The translations under genes and the position numbers were made by a program. A stretch of 64,000 nucleotides of DNA from positions 248,001 to 312,000 of the forward strand of contig VWYX01000384.1 in the NCBI GenBank assembly GCA_013396525.1. The letters run 5' to 3'. The stretch's first letter is position 1. Each line of letters opens with the position of its first letter. The stretch is from Chaetorhynchus papuensis (lineage: Eukaryota; Chordata; Aves; Passeriformes; Rhipiduridae). The notes beneath the pieces were generated by a model. It saw only the letters and a program-made list of their open reading frames with translations. It had not been told where the DNA came from and did not search any database. Below are positions 35,601-47,850 of this stretch, piece after piece.

Positions 35601-38600
35601 CCTAAAACCTAATCTCAAAACTGCCTATGCACAGCAGTGCAGCAGTACAACAGCCCTTGACAGTGGATAACCTCAAATACCAACCACCCAGACTTATCCT
35701 CTGCCTTTTCCACCCATCTACATAAAGGGAAAGGGATGATTTTCTTGTTCAACAATCCTTCCAAAATTTGCGGTCAAGTCTTTGCTCTGCTGTTGAACAT
35801 CTCTTTGAACTCAGGTAAGTCTGTCAAGCCCCCCATCCAAAATATTCAGGGCTTAGCCTCCTGCTGGAGTTAATGACTGCTGGTTGCCTGAGAAGCTTTG
35901 AAGGTCAGAGGACTGCTTGAGCTTGTGTAATCCTCTGAGCTGTGAGAGAGCAGTGTTCCTCAGAACTCGTGCCATTAGAAACAACTTTATTTCATGCCTC
36001 TGTGAATTGTTCTCACACAAATATTTTATGGTTTAAGATAAAATACCAGTTATCTGAATGAAAGGAGTTGGGCAGGTGTTTAGGCAAAGAAGGAAGAGCA
36101 ATGCAAATGAGGTGTGGCAGACAGTGCATGACATTTTTCAAAGTGTTAGTCTACCAATTAACTGGAGAAATAAAGGCAACCATTGTGCAATTTTATGTCT
36201 AATGGCTCTCAGTTATAAAGATAAAATGAAGGCTTCTGGAAATACAGGAGTTAGACAGTCTCCAAAGACTGGGTCTCTTTGAAATAAGAAGTTTGCTTTC
36301 AGTGTCTGCCAGATACAAATCTCTCACCTCTGCTAGCCCACAAGCCAACAAAACAATCATATCTACTATCAAATTAAAATGCTCCACCTGAAGCTGTCTT
36401 CTGACAAACGTTTACAACTTTTAGCAGTCTTTTATATACATTCCACCTCTTCCTATCCCTCTCAGAACACCAAGGTCAGCTCTTTATAGGAGTCTCTTCC
36501 ATTCAAGGGGGTTCTAGACTGAGAACATTCTCATTTTTATAGAATCTGGGGTGGTGAACACCTGGCTTCTAGGAGTCTTCATTTTATTTAAAAAAAAAAT
36601 TATTATTAGCACATTTTTGGTTACCACAAAACCACTACTCACTATTGATCCATGGGCTGGAGGTGCATACTGTAAGACATATTTTTATAGACTTTTTTTT
36701 AAGTCAGCAATGAATTCCATTGCAGCTAAAAGCAAAGGGAAAAGTTCAAGATGTGCTTTTTCGGCCACTCTTCATACACACTTGCCCTTTTATTGATTCC
36801 TCCCATCTCCCAAGGAATGTTGTGTAGTTTCTTAAGCACAATCTCTGACTCCTTTCCAGGTCATCGTTTTCTATAGGATTTGATGCTTTCCTTAAAGGAC
36901 AAAATAAAATGTATTTTTGGAAAAGAGGAAAATTATCTTCCTACAACATGTTGTTTTGCTGTGAAAACCATTCTGCTCTTAGCCTGGTTTTATTTCTGGT
37001 CATGGTAAAGACATTTAATTATCTTTTAGATCTTATCTATTATATGTCAATCAAATATGTTTTGCAAATGAACTTCAGTATAAAGGGTGCCCACAAAATG
37101 CTATGTGCCCATTGAGTTTTTTTTCACTGTGATAAGATAGATGCAATTGTACCTTGAGCTGTATTAGATAACGGTGACATTTTATAAATTAAAATATTTA
37201 CAAAAAATAATTTTTTTGAGTATTTGTATGCCCAAAAGCTTCCTCATTATCCAGAAATGGTGCAGCAAAAAGCAGTTTTGTAGGAAACCAGAATTATTTA
37301 AGTGAGGAGATTGAAGGTTGCAGTTGGCCCCTGTGGGTTTATTTGCAAACAGCCTGCCTCCAGCACTGCTCTCCAAGCCCCTGGGTGCTGTCCCTGCAGA
37401 AATATGGCTTTTTCTCTGCATTCCAGAGGTGATAAAATGTTCAGGATCTGAAAATGCTTCACAGATAAGTAAGTTATTCAGAAAATTATAAACAGCTCCT
37501 CAGAGGGGAGACTCTGCTATTGATGAGTCTCTAACAAGTGCTTTAACACTGAAATATTTGACAGGCTAATGTCACAACACTTCTACATCACTGGCTATTT
37601 CCAGGTTTCCTAGGTACTCAGAAGCATTGTGTTCCAGTAAGGCATACTAGGTAATGTCCAGTTTTTCTTTTGTTGTCAATGTTTTCTTTTATTTTGGACA
37701 GGGTGTCAGACCTCTCTGTGTGTCAGTAAAATGAGGACTCTTACTGTTCAAGGAGGCAGAGATGGAACAAAGGAATCATTGCTGGTTAGGTTTCCTCCTC
37801 TCTGCCCTCTTAACAGCAATTTCCTGAAATAGAACTCCGTAAGTTTTTAATTATTCTACCTCTTTTTTCTTGGGAAACTATTGAAACAAAAGTGTTTTCC
37901 TCACTATCATCTAATTTTTTTAAAGAGCTTGCACTGTGGAAAGCTTTTTAATAAGTTCATTAGTGAAAAGAATGAGAAAAAGAAGAATACATGGGTTATT
38001 TTAAATAACAGTTTGTTAACAGGCATACCATGTGTTGTAACAAGTATGGAAGATATACTTTGTCTCTGTAATGCATGATATTTCAAGAGAAATTAAATCT
38101 CTGATCCAGTGCAATTTTCATGGAAACCACATATTCTGCTGAAAGGGAAGTTGTTCTATTTGGTGTTTAATAGCTAAAAGATTCCTGTAACCTGAGTATT
38201 TATGTAGGTGACATTTTTGCAGGCTGTAATGCTCTTTTTCAAACTGCATGTTTTTTATACATTAGATTGAAACTTGGAATTTTCTCGACCTTAAATCAGT
38301 ATCTTAATCAACATTTATTTTTGCTCCCATGGGCAGAGACAATATTTTACTTCTCTGCTATGACAAGCAGCAAAGGAAAGGAATAGAGAAGAGATGTCCA
38401 TGTTCTGAAGTCAGAGCACTTCCACACGAATGCAGTTACTAAAGTTAACATACAAACTGTGCTTTTGTATAGGGAAAAAAAAGAAGAAAAATTAATAAAT
38501 TTTATATTTATGAGGAGTTTTAAAGAATAGTACTACCTCTTTGGTAATATAAGATAATAGATCTGCATGGCATACAGCAGCCTATAGAAATGTCTTATAA

Positions 38601-41186
38601 GATCAATATTTTGTTAATTGCATATTAAAAACCAACTAGACTTTAAAAAATGTGCCATTTTAAGATCACTAATCTGTTCCACTATATTCAGCTGCCAGCG
38701 TATGACTCCCAGTGCAAGAAATACATATTTTCTTAATTTAAAAGGAAAATAATGTGCCTCCCTCCCTGCATGTGTTGAAATAAGTGAAGGGAAGGAAAAT
38801 GTCAGCTGTGTGTGCAGGCAGCCACCTTCAAGCAATACGAAGATACTGAGCACGTAAAAGGAGGATCAGCTGTGAGCAGCAGTGCACAAAGGCTGAGCCT
38901 GCACCTCCCCAGAGCCCCCTCTGCCAGGTCCAGGGCAGGGAATTGTGTCAGGCTCCCTGAGGAGCTTCAGTGTCCTGGGAAGTGTGTGCAGATCCCTTCT
39001 GCTGTGACAGTCTCTGCTGGGGAACTTGTCACTTAAATAACCAGAAGAGGTGGGTGTAGGTTGCTCAAAGCATATTAGTGGCAGATCCAGGATGAAAACT
39101 TGACTCCCCTCAGTCTCAGGAGAGCACCTCAGTTACTCTGAAGCCTCTGCCCCGCTGCTGCTGCACACGGAGCAGAGCTGCTAAAGTGCTGAGGTTTCTC
39201 AGTTTTCACTGCTTTTGGCATGGGATGCACTGAAGTGGCTCGGTATCATGTTTAAGACTGAGTTTCCAGGACCAATTCAGAGAGATTACGATTTCTAAAT
39301 AATCCTTTCCTTGGAAGTGCCTGTAATTTAAAACTCCCTTAGCATGCTTTTTTCTCATAAAAGAGTCTTTCTGATTCATGTCACTTTTATTTGTGACCTG
39401 AGGATTTTGCTGGAATCCCATCTGCTTTTTCTGTGCCATCAGTCCTAGAAGAGGTTTAATGAATATGCTCTTGCTCAAGGAGCACTTTGATATATTATCC
39501 TGTTTCAATTAGATATCAAAAATACATATGCATTAACTGCAGATTCTACAATTACCTGGTACATCTAAATATGGAAAAAAAAAATAAAAAGGAGAATTGT
39601 ACCAGCAACAGTTAGATAATGACTTGCACCAAAATATTTACCTTGTTTGCTTTCATATTTGAAGTGCTCAGGGAAAATGATGTATTGAGTTTATTTCTCT
39701 TCTGTCACCTGAGATATGTCATCTGACCTTTAGCTGGGGCTGATGGACAGAGAAGTCAGCTGATGCAGCAGCCCAGTGTTTCATTATCTGCTCCCTCTGA
39801 AGGACCCAGCTCTTACCCAGCACAGGTCACAGTGTGGTGACTTCAGCTGAGCCCCACGGGGATAAAAGCCTGTCACTCATTTATACTGTGGCCTTTGCTT
39901 CAAAAACACCAGGATCAAACACGTTTAAGGAAGGCATTAATTTCCAGATGAGCTGAGGAAATTAGGTTGAGAGCTTGGGTTTAACATAGCAAATGAGCTC
40001 CCTACCATAATCTTTTTACTGACCAGCATAAAAAAACCCAACAAATTTTATGTTTATTTTCAGAAATATAAATCACTACCTATATAAACTTTCAGAATGT
40101 GAAATTTAATGCAAAAACCAAACAATAGGTTTTGAGGCCAAATATTATAACCTTTAGTCACCCAAGTGCTATTTTTTCTTGTGAGTATTTCTCTTGTACT
40201 ACAGAAGAAGAAAGAAGGTGCAATTTCTCTTTACTGTGAAATGATAGTTGTTCCTAATTTTAGTAAGAAAGTAAATATTTCCATCCCCAAGGACCATCAT
40301 GATACAAACAGCCCAGATGTTAAAGCATCGGTGTCCCTAGTCTATTGCAGATTAAACATCCTTATATTTTTATTGTGAAATATTCTCCTTTCTTCCTAAG
40401 TAACAAAGAAGAAGGGAGAGTCTAATCAAACTAGAGAAAGATATGTTTTATTTCCACTTTTTCTACAAGCTACTCATGTATCATTTAAGCAGACCAAAGA
40501 TGCTCTTTTTGCCTGTCTACCACAGATGAATAAGAAGATGCCTAAGATTGTTCTGCTCGTTGTCATCTCAGATCAACACAAACGAGAAAATTACACCAGG
40601 GACCTGGGGTAGTTAGAAATCATACTGAAAGATTTATCCTTTCAGGATTATTGCTCTATTTGTGTTACTATTGAGCTTCTAAAGTAGAGAAGACTCCCAT
40701 CAAGCCAGTTCAGCTCTTCATACTGGACTTTCCTGCATTTCAGATTACAAGATCAGCTGAGATATTTAGGGTCTCTTAGCACTGATTCAGACTGGTATTT
40801 TCCCATTTTCTTTCTCTATAGCATAAGATCAAGACTGTAATCCACCTAGAAGGAGTTCTAGTGACCAGTTACAGTAAGACATTCAACTGGTGGGTGAGGT
40901 TTTCTGTGTACCTGTCAATTTTCATGTAGAATTGAATTACAATTTATTAACAGATGAGAAAGTTGTTCCAAAAATACTGTAATTTATTATTATTATTACA
41001 GGCCACTTGTCTATGCAAAATGATCTAATCAAAAAGCTTTTTAATCGTGAGGGGAACATATTTTCATCAAAGTTAACAGCGCACTTTAATTAAATAGAGT
41101 AGAAAGCAAAAGACAAGTTCTGAAATGTTATCTTTTGCTGAGGCTCCAGGGGACTAAGGAAATCCTTTCAAAAGCTGACCTTTCAG
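32612..41186. other. Unique DNA without recognisable transposons
   Basis: No CR1 or other repeat family was recognised over 8.5 kb. The 130-codon plus ORF at 33659-34051 has no domain. A perfect donor (CAG|GTAAGT) occurs at 35815, preceded by a short open frame from an ATG at 35737, but no acceptor or promoter supports it. ATGCAAAT occurs at 36099-36106 within a block (36058-36250) of balanced, non-repetitive sequence. A 74-codon ORF at 38812-39036 overlaps a locally GC-richer stretch. None of these is strong enough to call a gene. Confidence 0.4.
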
Positions 41187-41245
41187 AAGGAAAGCCCATT
41201 TGGGTTTATAGCTATTGCTTATCTCTACATGAGAGATTTATGCAG
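41187..41245 (+). other. Weak candidate exon (59 nt)
   Basis: Acceptor GCTGACCTTTCAG and donor CAG|GTAAGT bracket 59 bases, two frames of which are open. The acceptor pyrimidine tract is short. Its first frame would be compatible with the phase left by candidate exon C at 28221, but that is weak evidence over a 13-kb gap. Confidence 0.13.
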
Positions 41246-42435
41246 GTAAGTGCCTGCTCTTGAGATGAGAAGATACTTCATCATTCATTGTTATTCCAGG
41301 CACTAAGTTGACTGACAGGGCCAGAGCCCACTATTGTGAAAAAGGCATTACTCCAAGGAAGGTTATGGAGGATTAAAAAGCCTTTCTTCTTAGTACAGAT
41401 TGAGCAGCAGGTCTGTAAAAAACACCACTAACAGGGAATTATTTGGCAACAGGAATCAGTTTAGACCTGGTGATCACCTAACCCATGCTGCTTAATTTCA
41501 TTTGACTATAAAACATGTTGAAAGCCACGGCCTGGGTGTTGATCCCAATGTGGCATATCACAAAAGGATCAGAGCTGCTCAGTGAAACTATGGGAATTTA
41601 GAGCCCAGACACGAAAAGTTACCATGGATTTATGCTTTTGATATGACCCCTAAGGTAACACTGGTTTCATTACTGTTCATGAGCTGCTTTGGGGCCACCA
41701 CCATAAGAGAGAGTGGGTGGGGTGACATCATCAGAGGAATTTCTCACTCTGTCAAGTCCCTCCTTTTCTTGGAACACTGAGAGAGAGACCACGACAGCCT
41801 GGACTGTGCTTCTAAGGGACTGCCCACGTACCCATCCTGTAACTCAGCACACTGCCAGACCCAACCAGGCAGAATATTCACAAGCAGCAGTGAGTTTTCT
41901 GTGTTCAGACCCATTTCATATCTCTGTTTAGAAGTTTTAGCTCTTGGATTGTCTCCTTGCAAAGGTCTCCATTAACACATTTTGTGATATTGCTGTCTTC
42001 CTGTACTTGGCCAGAAAATCTCTTCCACAATCTGAATTTTTGTTTACAATTTTTTTTTTTTCCCAGAAAGATCTCCTCTTTTAAATTGTTAAATCAGCTA
42101 ATATTCAAAGACTTTGTGCTCTTTTTGAATATGCTTATAATAGTCAAGGTCCAGCTTTTTCCTGAGTATCATAGTATGGTGTCATATACAGGCCACTTAT
42201 AGAGGCCATAAGAGCCTCATTTTTTCAAGGGAATTGTGAGAATTTTTGGCAAATTAATACTTGTTTAAAAATTCCCATCCTTGATTCTGTTGGATGGGAG
42301 TGCTAATTAAACCAGGCTGCTAATTTTTTTTGGTTGCATTATCTCCAATAACATTTAGTAAAACCCCAGTACAACAGATTTTTTTCTATTGATCAGAACA
42401 GAACATCAAAATAAATAAACAAGCTTCTTACTTAC
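41246..42435. other. Unique DNA, nothing recognised
   Basis: Overlapping 72-codon ORFs on both strands at 41713-41962 cannot both be real and show no domain. No repeat family seen. Confidence 0.45.
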
Positions 42436-42476
42436 CATAGCAATTAATCACAAAGTCCACATCTCCAGAGGTAACT
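42436..42476 (-). other. Weak candidate exon, minus strand (41 nt)
   Basis: On the minus strand, GACTCAG precedes 41 bases that end at CTATG|GTAAGTAAG, a strong donor. One frame is open (VTSGDVDFVINCY plus a split codon) and has a coding-like mix of residues. A second acceptor 14 bases upstream (CGTTTTCAG) has a better pyrimidine tract but adds an in-frame TGA. I cannot name the peptide. Confidence 0.15.
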
Positions 42477-45400
42477 CTGAGTCAGTCATACTGAAAACGA
42501 ATTTGCATTCAAGAGCTGGTAAGGAAGGGGGAGGGCATATTATTGACTGTCTTTAAACAAAGAAGCATGAAAGAGTCTAACCTCTCATTTATACTTCTTT
42601 AACTAGGGGATGATGAAGGGAGACGGACACAAAAGCAATTAAAAGTGAAGGCTTACAAAGGAATTGTTTGTAGCTAATCGAGTTGCTGTGATACCCTGTT
42701 TGGTGTTTTCATTCTTCCTGCAATTTGTTAGGGGAAAATCGTTTTTTGCAGGGAACAGTATTCATTTTGGAAATTGTTTTCTGGCATTCAACACATGAGG
42801 TTAAACCACAACCTCTGATGCAGGCACAGAGGCCTCTTATCTCTACAAAATAACAACATTTATCCAAGGTAGTTGCTTAAAAGCCTTTTAGTAAGGCCAC
42901 TGATTATCATAGCAAATCAGCCATCTCTTTGAAATTAATCATCTCATCCCAGTGTAAATGTCAAAAGTACATTACAGGTGCATCCAAGGAGTGCCCAATA
43001 GGGCTGAAAAATGAGAAAGCACTGATGTATGAATCACATGGACTAAAATTGCTTTCTATACACCCATTAGAGAGGAAGGGTCTGATCTGATCGTGGCTGT
43101 ACAATTTTCTACCCTTGCCCAGATTTGTGAGCTCCAGCTGATATTGTGTTATGGCCAGAAACAGAAGTGATGAGCGCAGTTCAACTTCTTCCTTCCTGCG
43201 AATTGTCAATATTAATTTTCCCGCTATTAATTTGCTATTTCCTAATTGAATTCAAGAGTGTTGGAAGATGAATGAAAAAAAGCATTAAATTAATCTGCAG
43301 GGAAAGGGTCAGATTTGTTTTTAACCCATTTCAGTCCAAGAGAAGGAAAGAAAAGAAGGTCCAGGCTCATATGAAGTGTGAGTGGGAGTTTTCAGAGATA
43401 ATGCTCAGAATGAAACTGCACAGACAGAGTTATAACTATTAATGCACATTATACCAGGGTATATCAAACTCCACTACAAAACTGGCTCATTTGGCCATAC
43501 TGTGCCTTCATAATTAAGAGCAAATGGTGATCCTAGGAAATTAACTATCTTTGGTTTAAGAGAATTATGAAAATATGTCCCAAGACAATAGCAACAGAAA
43601 CCTTCCCCCAAAAAACCAAACCAAGAAAAAATTTAGGAGAGTTCTACACTGAACTCAGTGAATTCAATCTAGCAATGATGTTATTTAGGCTTATTTTGTG
43701 CCGAAAAGAGAGGCCAGAAAACTGAATGAGTGCATGTTGATAATTTTTTTTTTAAAAAGTACAGTCTCCATCAAGTGAAAACTTGCTGGTCTTCAGCAGT
43801 GACTGACAGAAGATACTTTACAGAACTGCATACTAATGATAAACCCTTAAGAGTCTGTTGCAGTTGCCCATCTGGATTTTTAACTAATTTATGTGCTATC
43901 CTGACACTCTTTAATATTATATTACCTTCTAAAATCATCATTTAGAAACCCAAAACTAGTCTCCAATGTCTTGAATAGCAAAGCTATTAAAAATTTAATA
44001 AAATGAAACACATCTATAATGCAATAAAAAAATCTCTATCACACATTAGTGCAACACTTTACAAGAATATGGAACATAATCAAACTTAAAATTAGAAATA
44101 TATTTTCACTAAGTTTCCTACAATTTAAAAAAATTTTCTCCAGACCGTTTAGTTTACATGACAACTCATTAGAAGATACAGCAGAATTGATTTCTTATTA
44201 AGAAAAATTAGCACTGCTGGAAATTCATTCCTCCCTCAAGTTCCCAAACTTGTCTTGAATTACAGTCAGTACCATTGTTGGTTTGCAGCTCTGCTTTATC
44301 TAAGATTTAGTTTTTCTCTTAAAATCATGTTTCTTCCTTCACTTTCACTGACTTTAAGCCTTAAAAAAAAAATCCCTGAAACCACTCTGAACATGCAAAG
44401 CAAGTTCTTGACATAGAAAAGGAGAACATATGAAGCTCTAACCACCAGTTCAGAGTGTCTCTGACACTGACCTTGTGGAGAAAGACGAGAAGAATTGGAA
44501 GGAATCCGTGACCTGTAGATAATTCACCTGTCACTGATGAAGCCATCCCACGGCCTAGTGGAGCAGAGACATTTGTTGATATCAGAGAAAGGAAGAATAT
44601 CTGTAAAACACTCTGATTCTCAAATGCTGTCCTTTGAAGAGGGACTCCTGCCTGGGATATTGGTTCCAGTTTTACCTAGGAAATGTAGGGATTCTTTTGT
44701 TATGCAAGAGCCTGTCTTGTAACACCCTGGAATTCTGTGTACAGCCTTGCTCTAGCTATTTGGTATCTATTATATTATACATCCAGCATAAGAATACTGC
44801 AATGATCTTCACCTTCTTTAAGAACAAAACCTCTTAATGAGAAAAAAGCATTTTTAAGTGATCCTTTTTTTATTCCTGTCTGCATAGTCTCTCAAAGAAG
44901 CAGCTGAATTGTCATCATAAACCTACATTATAACATGTTGCAAAACACACATTATCCAAGTGTTTTATGCAAGTAGCAGCCTGCCTTTTGATTTCTGCTT
45001 TCCTTAGGTATTCTGCCTTATAACAAGAATCTTTTCATTGCTTCATTATTACTTGATAGCTTCCTATTATAAAAACATTATTTAAACAATGGGCTTGATG
45101 ATCCCACAATGATAATTGTGTTGAAAAGTTTCTATGGGAACAATACACAACATATTAATAGCTGAAATGGCACTGAGCTCTGCTTTAGGTCCACAACAAA
45201 ATACCAGAAACACCTATGATGAGAAGCCTTTAAATGCTTTAAATGGTCTTATACATTGCATTTTTTTATGCCAAGGTTTTCATATTTCTGCTGCTACAAA
45301 GACATATGGCAAAGTCCCTCAATAATTAAAACTGAGTAATAGCAGAAGCAGTAATTGTAGCTTCTGTAGCCAGATTTAATGCATTTCAGGCCAAAAAAAA

Positions 45401-45662
45401 TTGCATCTTCTTAAGCACAAAATGCCACTTCATTCATTCATGTCTATTTCTAGTGAAACAGAGATCCTACTATGGATATCTATATTGTGGCTAAATGAGA
45501 TGCAAACTTTGCTACTGAGCCTTGGTCTTGCTTTCAAGAGAAATGACAGGAAACATGTTCTCCATAACAACACCCCCGCATCTACCTCCTTAAAAACCCC
45601 TTTGTGCTCATTAGAAGGCAGAAAACTTTAGCATCCCCCTAAAAATCTCTTCGTACCCCTGC
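42477..45662. other. Unique AT-rich DNA, nothing recognised
   Basis: No gene or repeat family. The parts at 42600-42800 and 43180-43300 are non-repetitive, with homeodomain-type ATTA/TAAT cores. ORFs of 61-82 codons are scattered and unrecognised. Confidence 0.45.
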
Positions 45663-45678
45663 AAAAAAAAAAAAAAAA
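45663..45678. repeat. A16 homopolymer
   Basis: Sixteen consecutive A after GC. No retrotransposon body precedes it that would make it a poly(A) tail. Confidence 0.9.
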
Positions 45679-45870
45679 TAGAACAAAAGACAATTTAAAA
45701 AAAACACCCTGGTTTTGCTGCCTAATTAGGGAAAGTTCATGTCTAAGTTAGTAGGTGTATCTGCCAATTGTGGCTCTTCAGTCTGAAACAATCCTGTTTA
45801 AACAAACATTTTAATCATGGTCCTACCCTGAATCATGATTCTCCTGATATCATTAGCATATGCATGTGTT

Positions 45871-45951
45871 TAAATATATATACATACATATATGTGTATA
45901 AATATATATATGTGTGTATATATATATATGCATGTGTACAAATATATGCAC
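45871..45951. repeat. Compound (TA)/(TG) microsatellite
   Basis: Alternating pyrimidine-purine sequence with TA, CATA and TGTA units over about 80 bases. It produces a Tyr/Ile/Val-rich reading in the overlapping plus ORF (45768-45977), which is not a gene. Long alternating tracts like this are unstable in length. Confidence 0.9.
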
Positions 45952-47779
45952 ATGTCTTTTGGATCAATTATATTTGACCTAGGTCACTGTTTCAAGTTTC
46001 CTTCTGTGATAGTGCTGCTGAGAAGTTTGCATTTTTCCTGCAAAAGAAAAATTTCCCAGTACTCAAACTAACCCAGGTGCTCCTACAAAGCAACAAATAT
46101 CCTTGCAATATTTGTAACACAGTGAGAGCTGGCAATGCAGCTGTACTTAAAGGCTTTGCTTAATAGACCCCAAAGGCATTCAATCTTCTGATTTCCACCA
46201 AAAGCAAGTAACACAGCATTTCTGTAAATAGGACATTCTTTCTATGCCACTGAGTATTTTTCCTATGGTTTGTATGATCACTTGCTAAATCTGTTATGAC
46301 AGGCAACTTATCTCAGTCCAGAGCTTTAAGATTTTTGGATCATTTCCCCAACTCTAGGCATTTCGGTGATAAATCCACCACACCTATCAAGCATTTTATA
46401 GCACATCAGAAGAAAAAAAAACTTATATCAGGTTAATTTCACAAGTTCTGCTTTTGCTTCAAGCCAGTTTCTCATCCTAATTGACCACCTAAGACAGGTA
46501 TGTGGCTGCTTTGCATCTACAGAGTGGCACAGAGAAGCCTGGGCCAATACATTTATGTGCCTAAAATAAGTGGCCTAATTTCCAAAGAGACATAACACCA
46601 ACACCTCCTACCAACAGAAATGAGAGCTGTGATATCAGCACTTTTTAAAATGGAAAATTAATTTGAAACAGAAACTTTTATGCCTGTGTGGGGAGATCCT
46701 CATGCAGGTAGCAAGAGCTCAGGTGGAAATAGACTGACATAACTTTTTAAAGGGTATTTTGCATCTATGATTCAGAATCCATGTGGAACCTTATCTGGTT
46801 TGCTATTTTATGGCCTTTCACATTCTCTTCCAGTTGAGTCTGCAAGTTTCAAATTATTGGCTGGGTGGTAAAGATCTGTATTTATCACTCCAATAAATCT
46901 TTTAGGTAACCTGTGCCTTCAAACCAGATGTGCTACGAAACCATGGAAAAGCAATTTTTTTAGCTGATCTGATTTCTTAGACAAAATTATTTCTTCCCAG
47001 TCTGAGTCAGACCTTTTTTTGGTGTGTAGAATCTGTCTGCCTCAGACTCTCAGACTGAACTTTAAAATGTTGGGAGGCAGAGCTGTGTCAAAAATACATT
47101 GTACTCTTTGAGAGCTGTTCATTTCAGCAATCCAGGTTAGAACCTCATTGCAATTTAGGCACAAAGTGGAGCCAGTTGGAGGCATCTCCTGCTGCCACAA
47201 ACCTGTTCTCTCTCAGGTTCTCACCGGCACAATTTGCAGAAAATAAAGTCATATTCTCCAGCATGGAACATTTTGTTTGTATGTTCTATTGTTGCCTTTT
47301 TGTGCCCTGTTGGGAAGCAGTCCCTTCCCAACTTTCAACCACATGCAATATTTTACAGCACTGGAAGTTAAGGTAGATGTTTATATAGAGAGATACATTC
47401 GTATATCTTGGCTTTTATCTGTGGCAAGAATACATGGTTTGCATAATTGTGGTTTCTAAGAAGCTTTTATGGTTTTCCCCTCACATCCACACTGGGGAAA
47501 GTGACAATTTTTAGTATTTTTTAGTATTTACAGAAATCTGAAACACAGAGAAAGGTATTTAAGGTCATAGAAGAAGTGAAAAGGGAAGCAAAGAATTAAA
47601 CTGGAGCTGCTGGGTTGCACACTGTTTTTTCCTTCCCTTTCTTCTTCAGAAGTAGAGGTGCTTATATGAACCCAAAGTGAGTGAGATCTAATTTTCTTTG
47701 AGCTGAGGTAAATTTTCCTTATACTGGCTTAAGCAAATAAATTTGGTTAAACTTGGTGTTCTGTTTTTTAAGATCTTAA
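45952..47779. other. Unique DNA, nothing recognised
   Basis: A few short ORFs (60-66 codons), no repeat family. A short direct repeat TTTTAGTATT occurs near 47508-47527. Confidence 0.5.
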
Positions 47780-47850
47780 ATCATGGAGTCACACAAAAAG
47801 TCAAGATGGCAGGAACATCTGGGGGTTATTTGGTCCAACCTCTGTCTGTA
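47780..47850 (-). mobile_element. CR1 tail fragment, minus strand, diverged
   Basis: AATCATGGAGTCACACAAAAAG (from about 47779) followed by TGGCAGGAACATCTGGGGGT and TTATTTGGTCCAACCTCTG matches the antisense CR1 3' end (tail, GGTTGGAAGGGACCTCTGG, then TCATCTGGTCCAACC). About 70 bases are recognisable. Confidence 0.75.

Noticed and set aside
35737..35814. Possible first exon ending at CAG|GTAAGT (35815)
   Set aside because: Good donor and a 26-codon open frame from an ATG, but no acceptor, promoter or CpG signal upstream.
45768..45977. Tyr/Ile-rich 69-codon ORF
   Set aside because: Produced by the TA/TG microsatellite.
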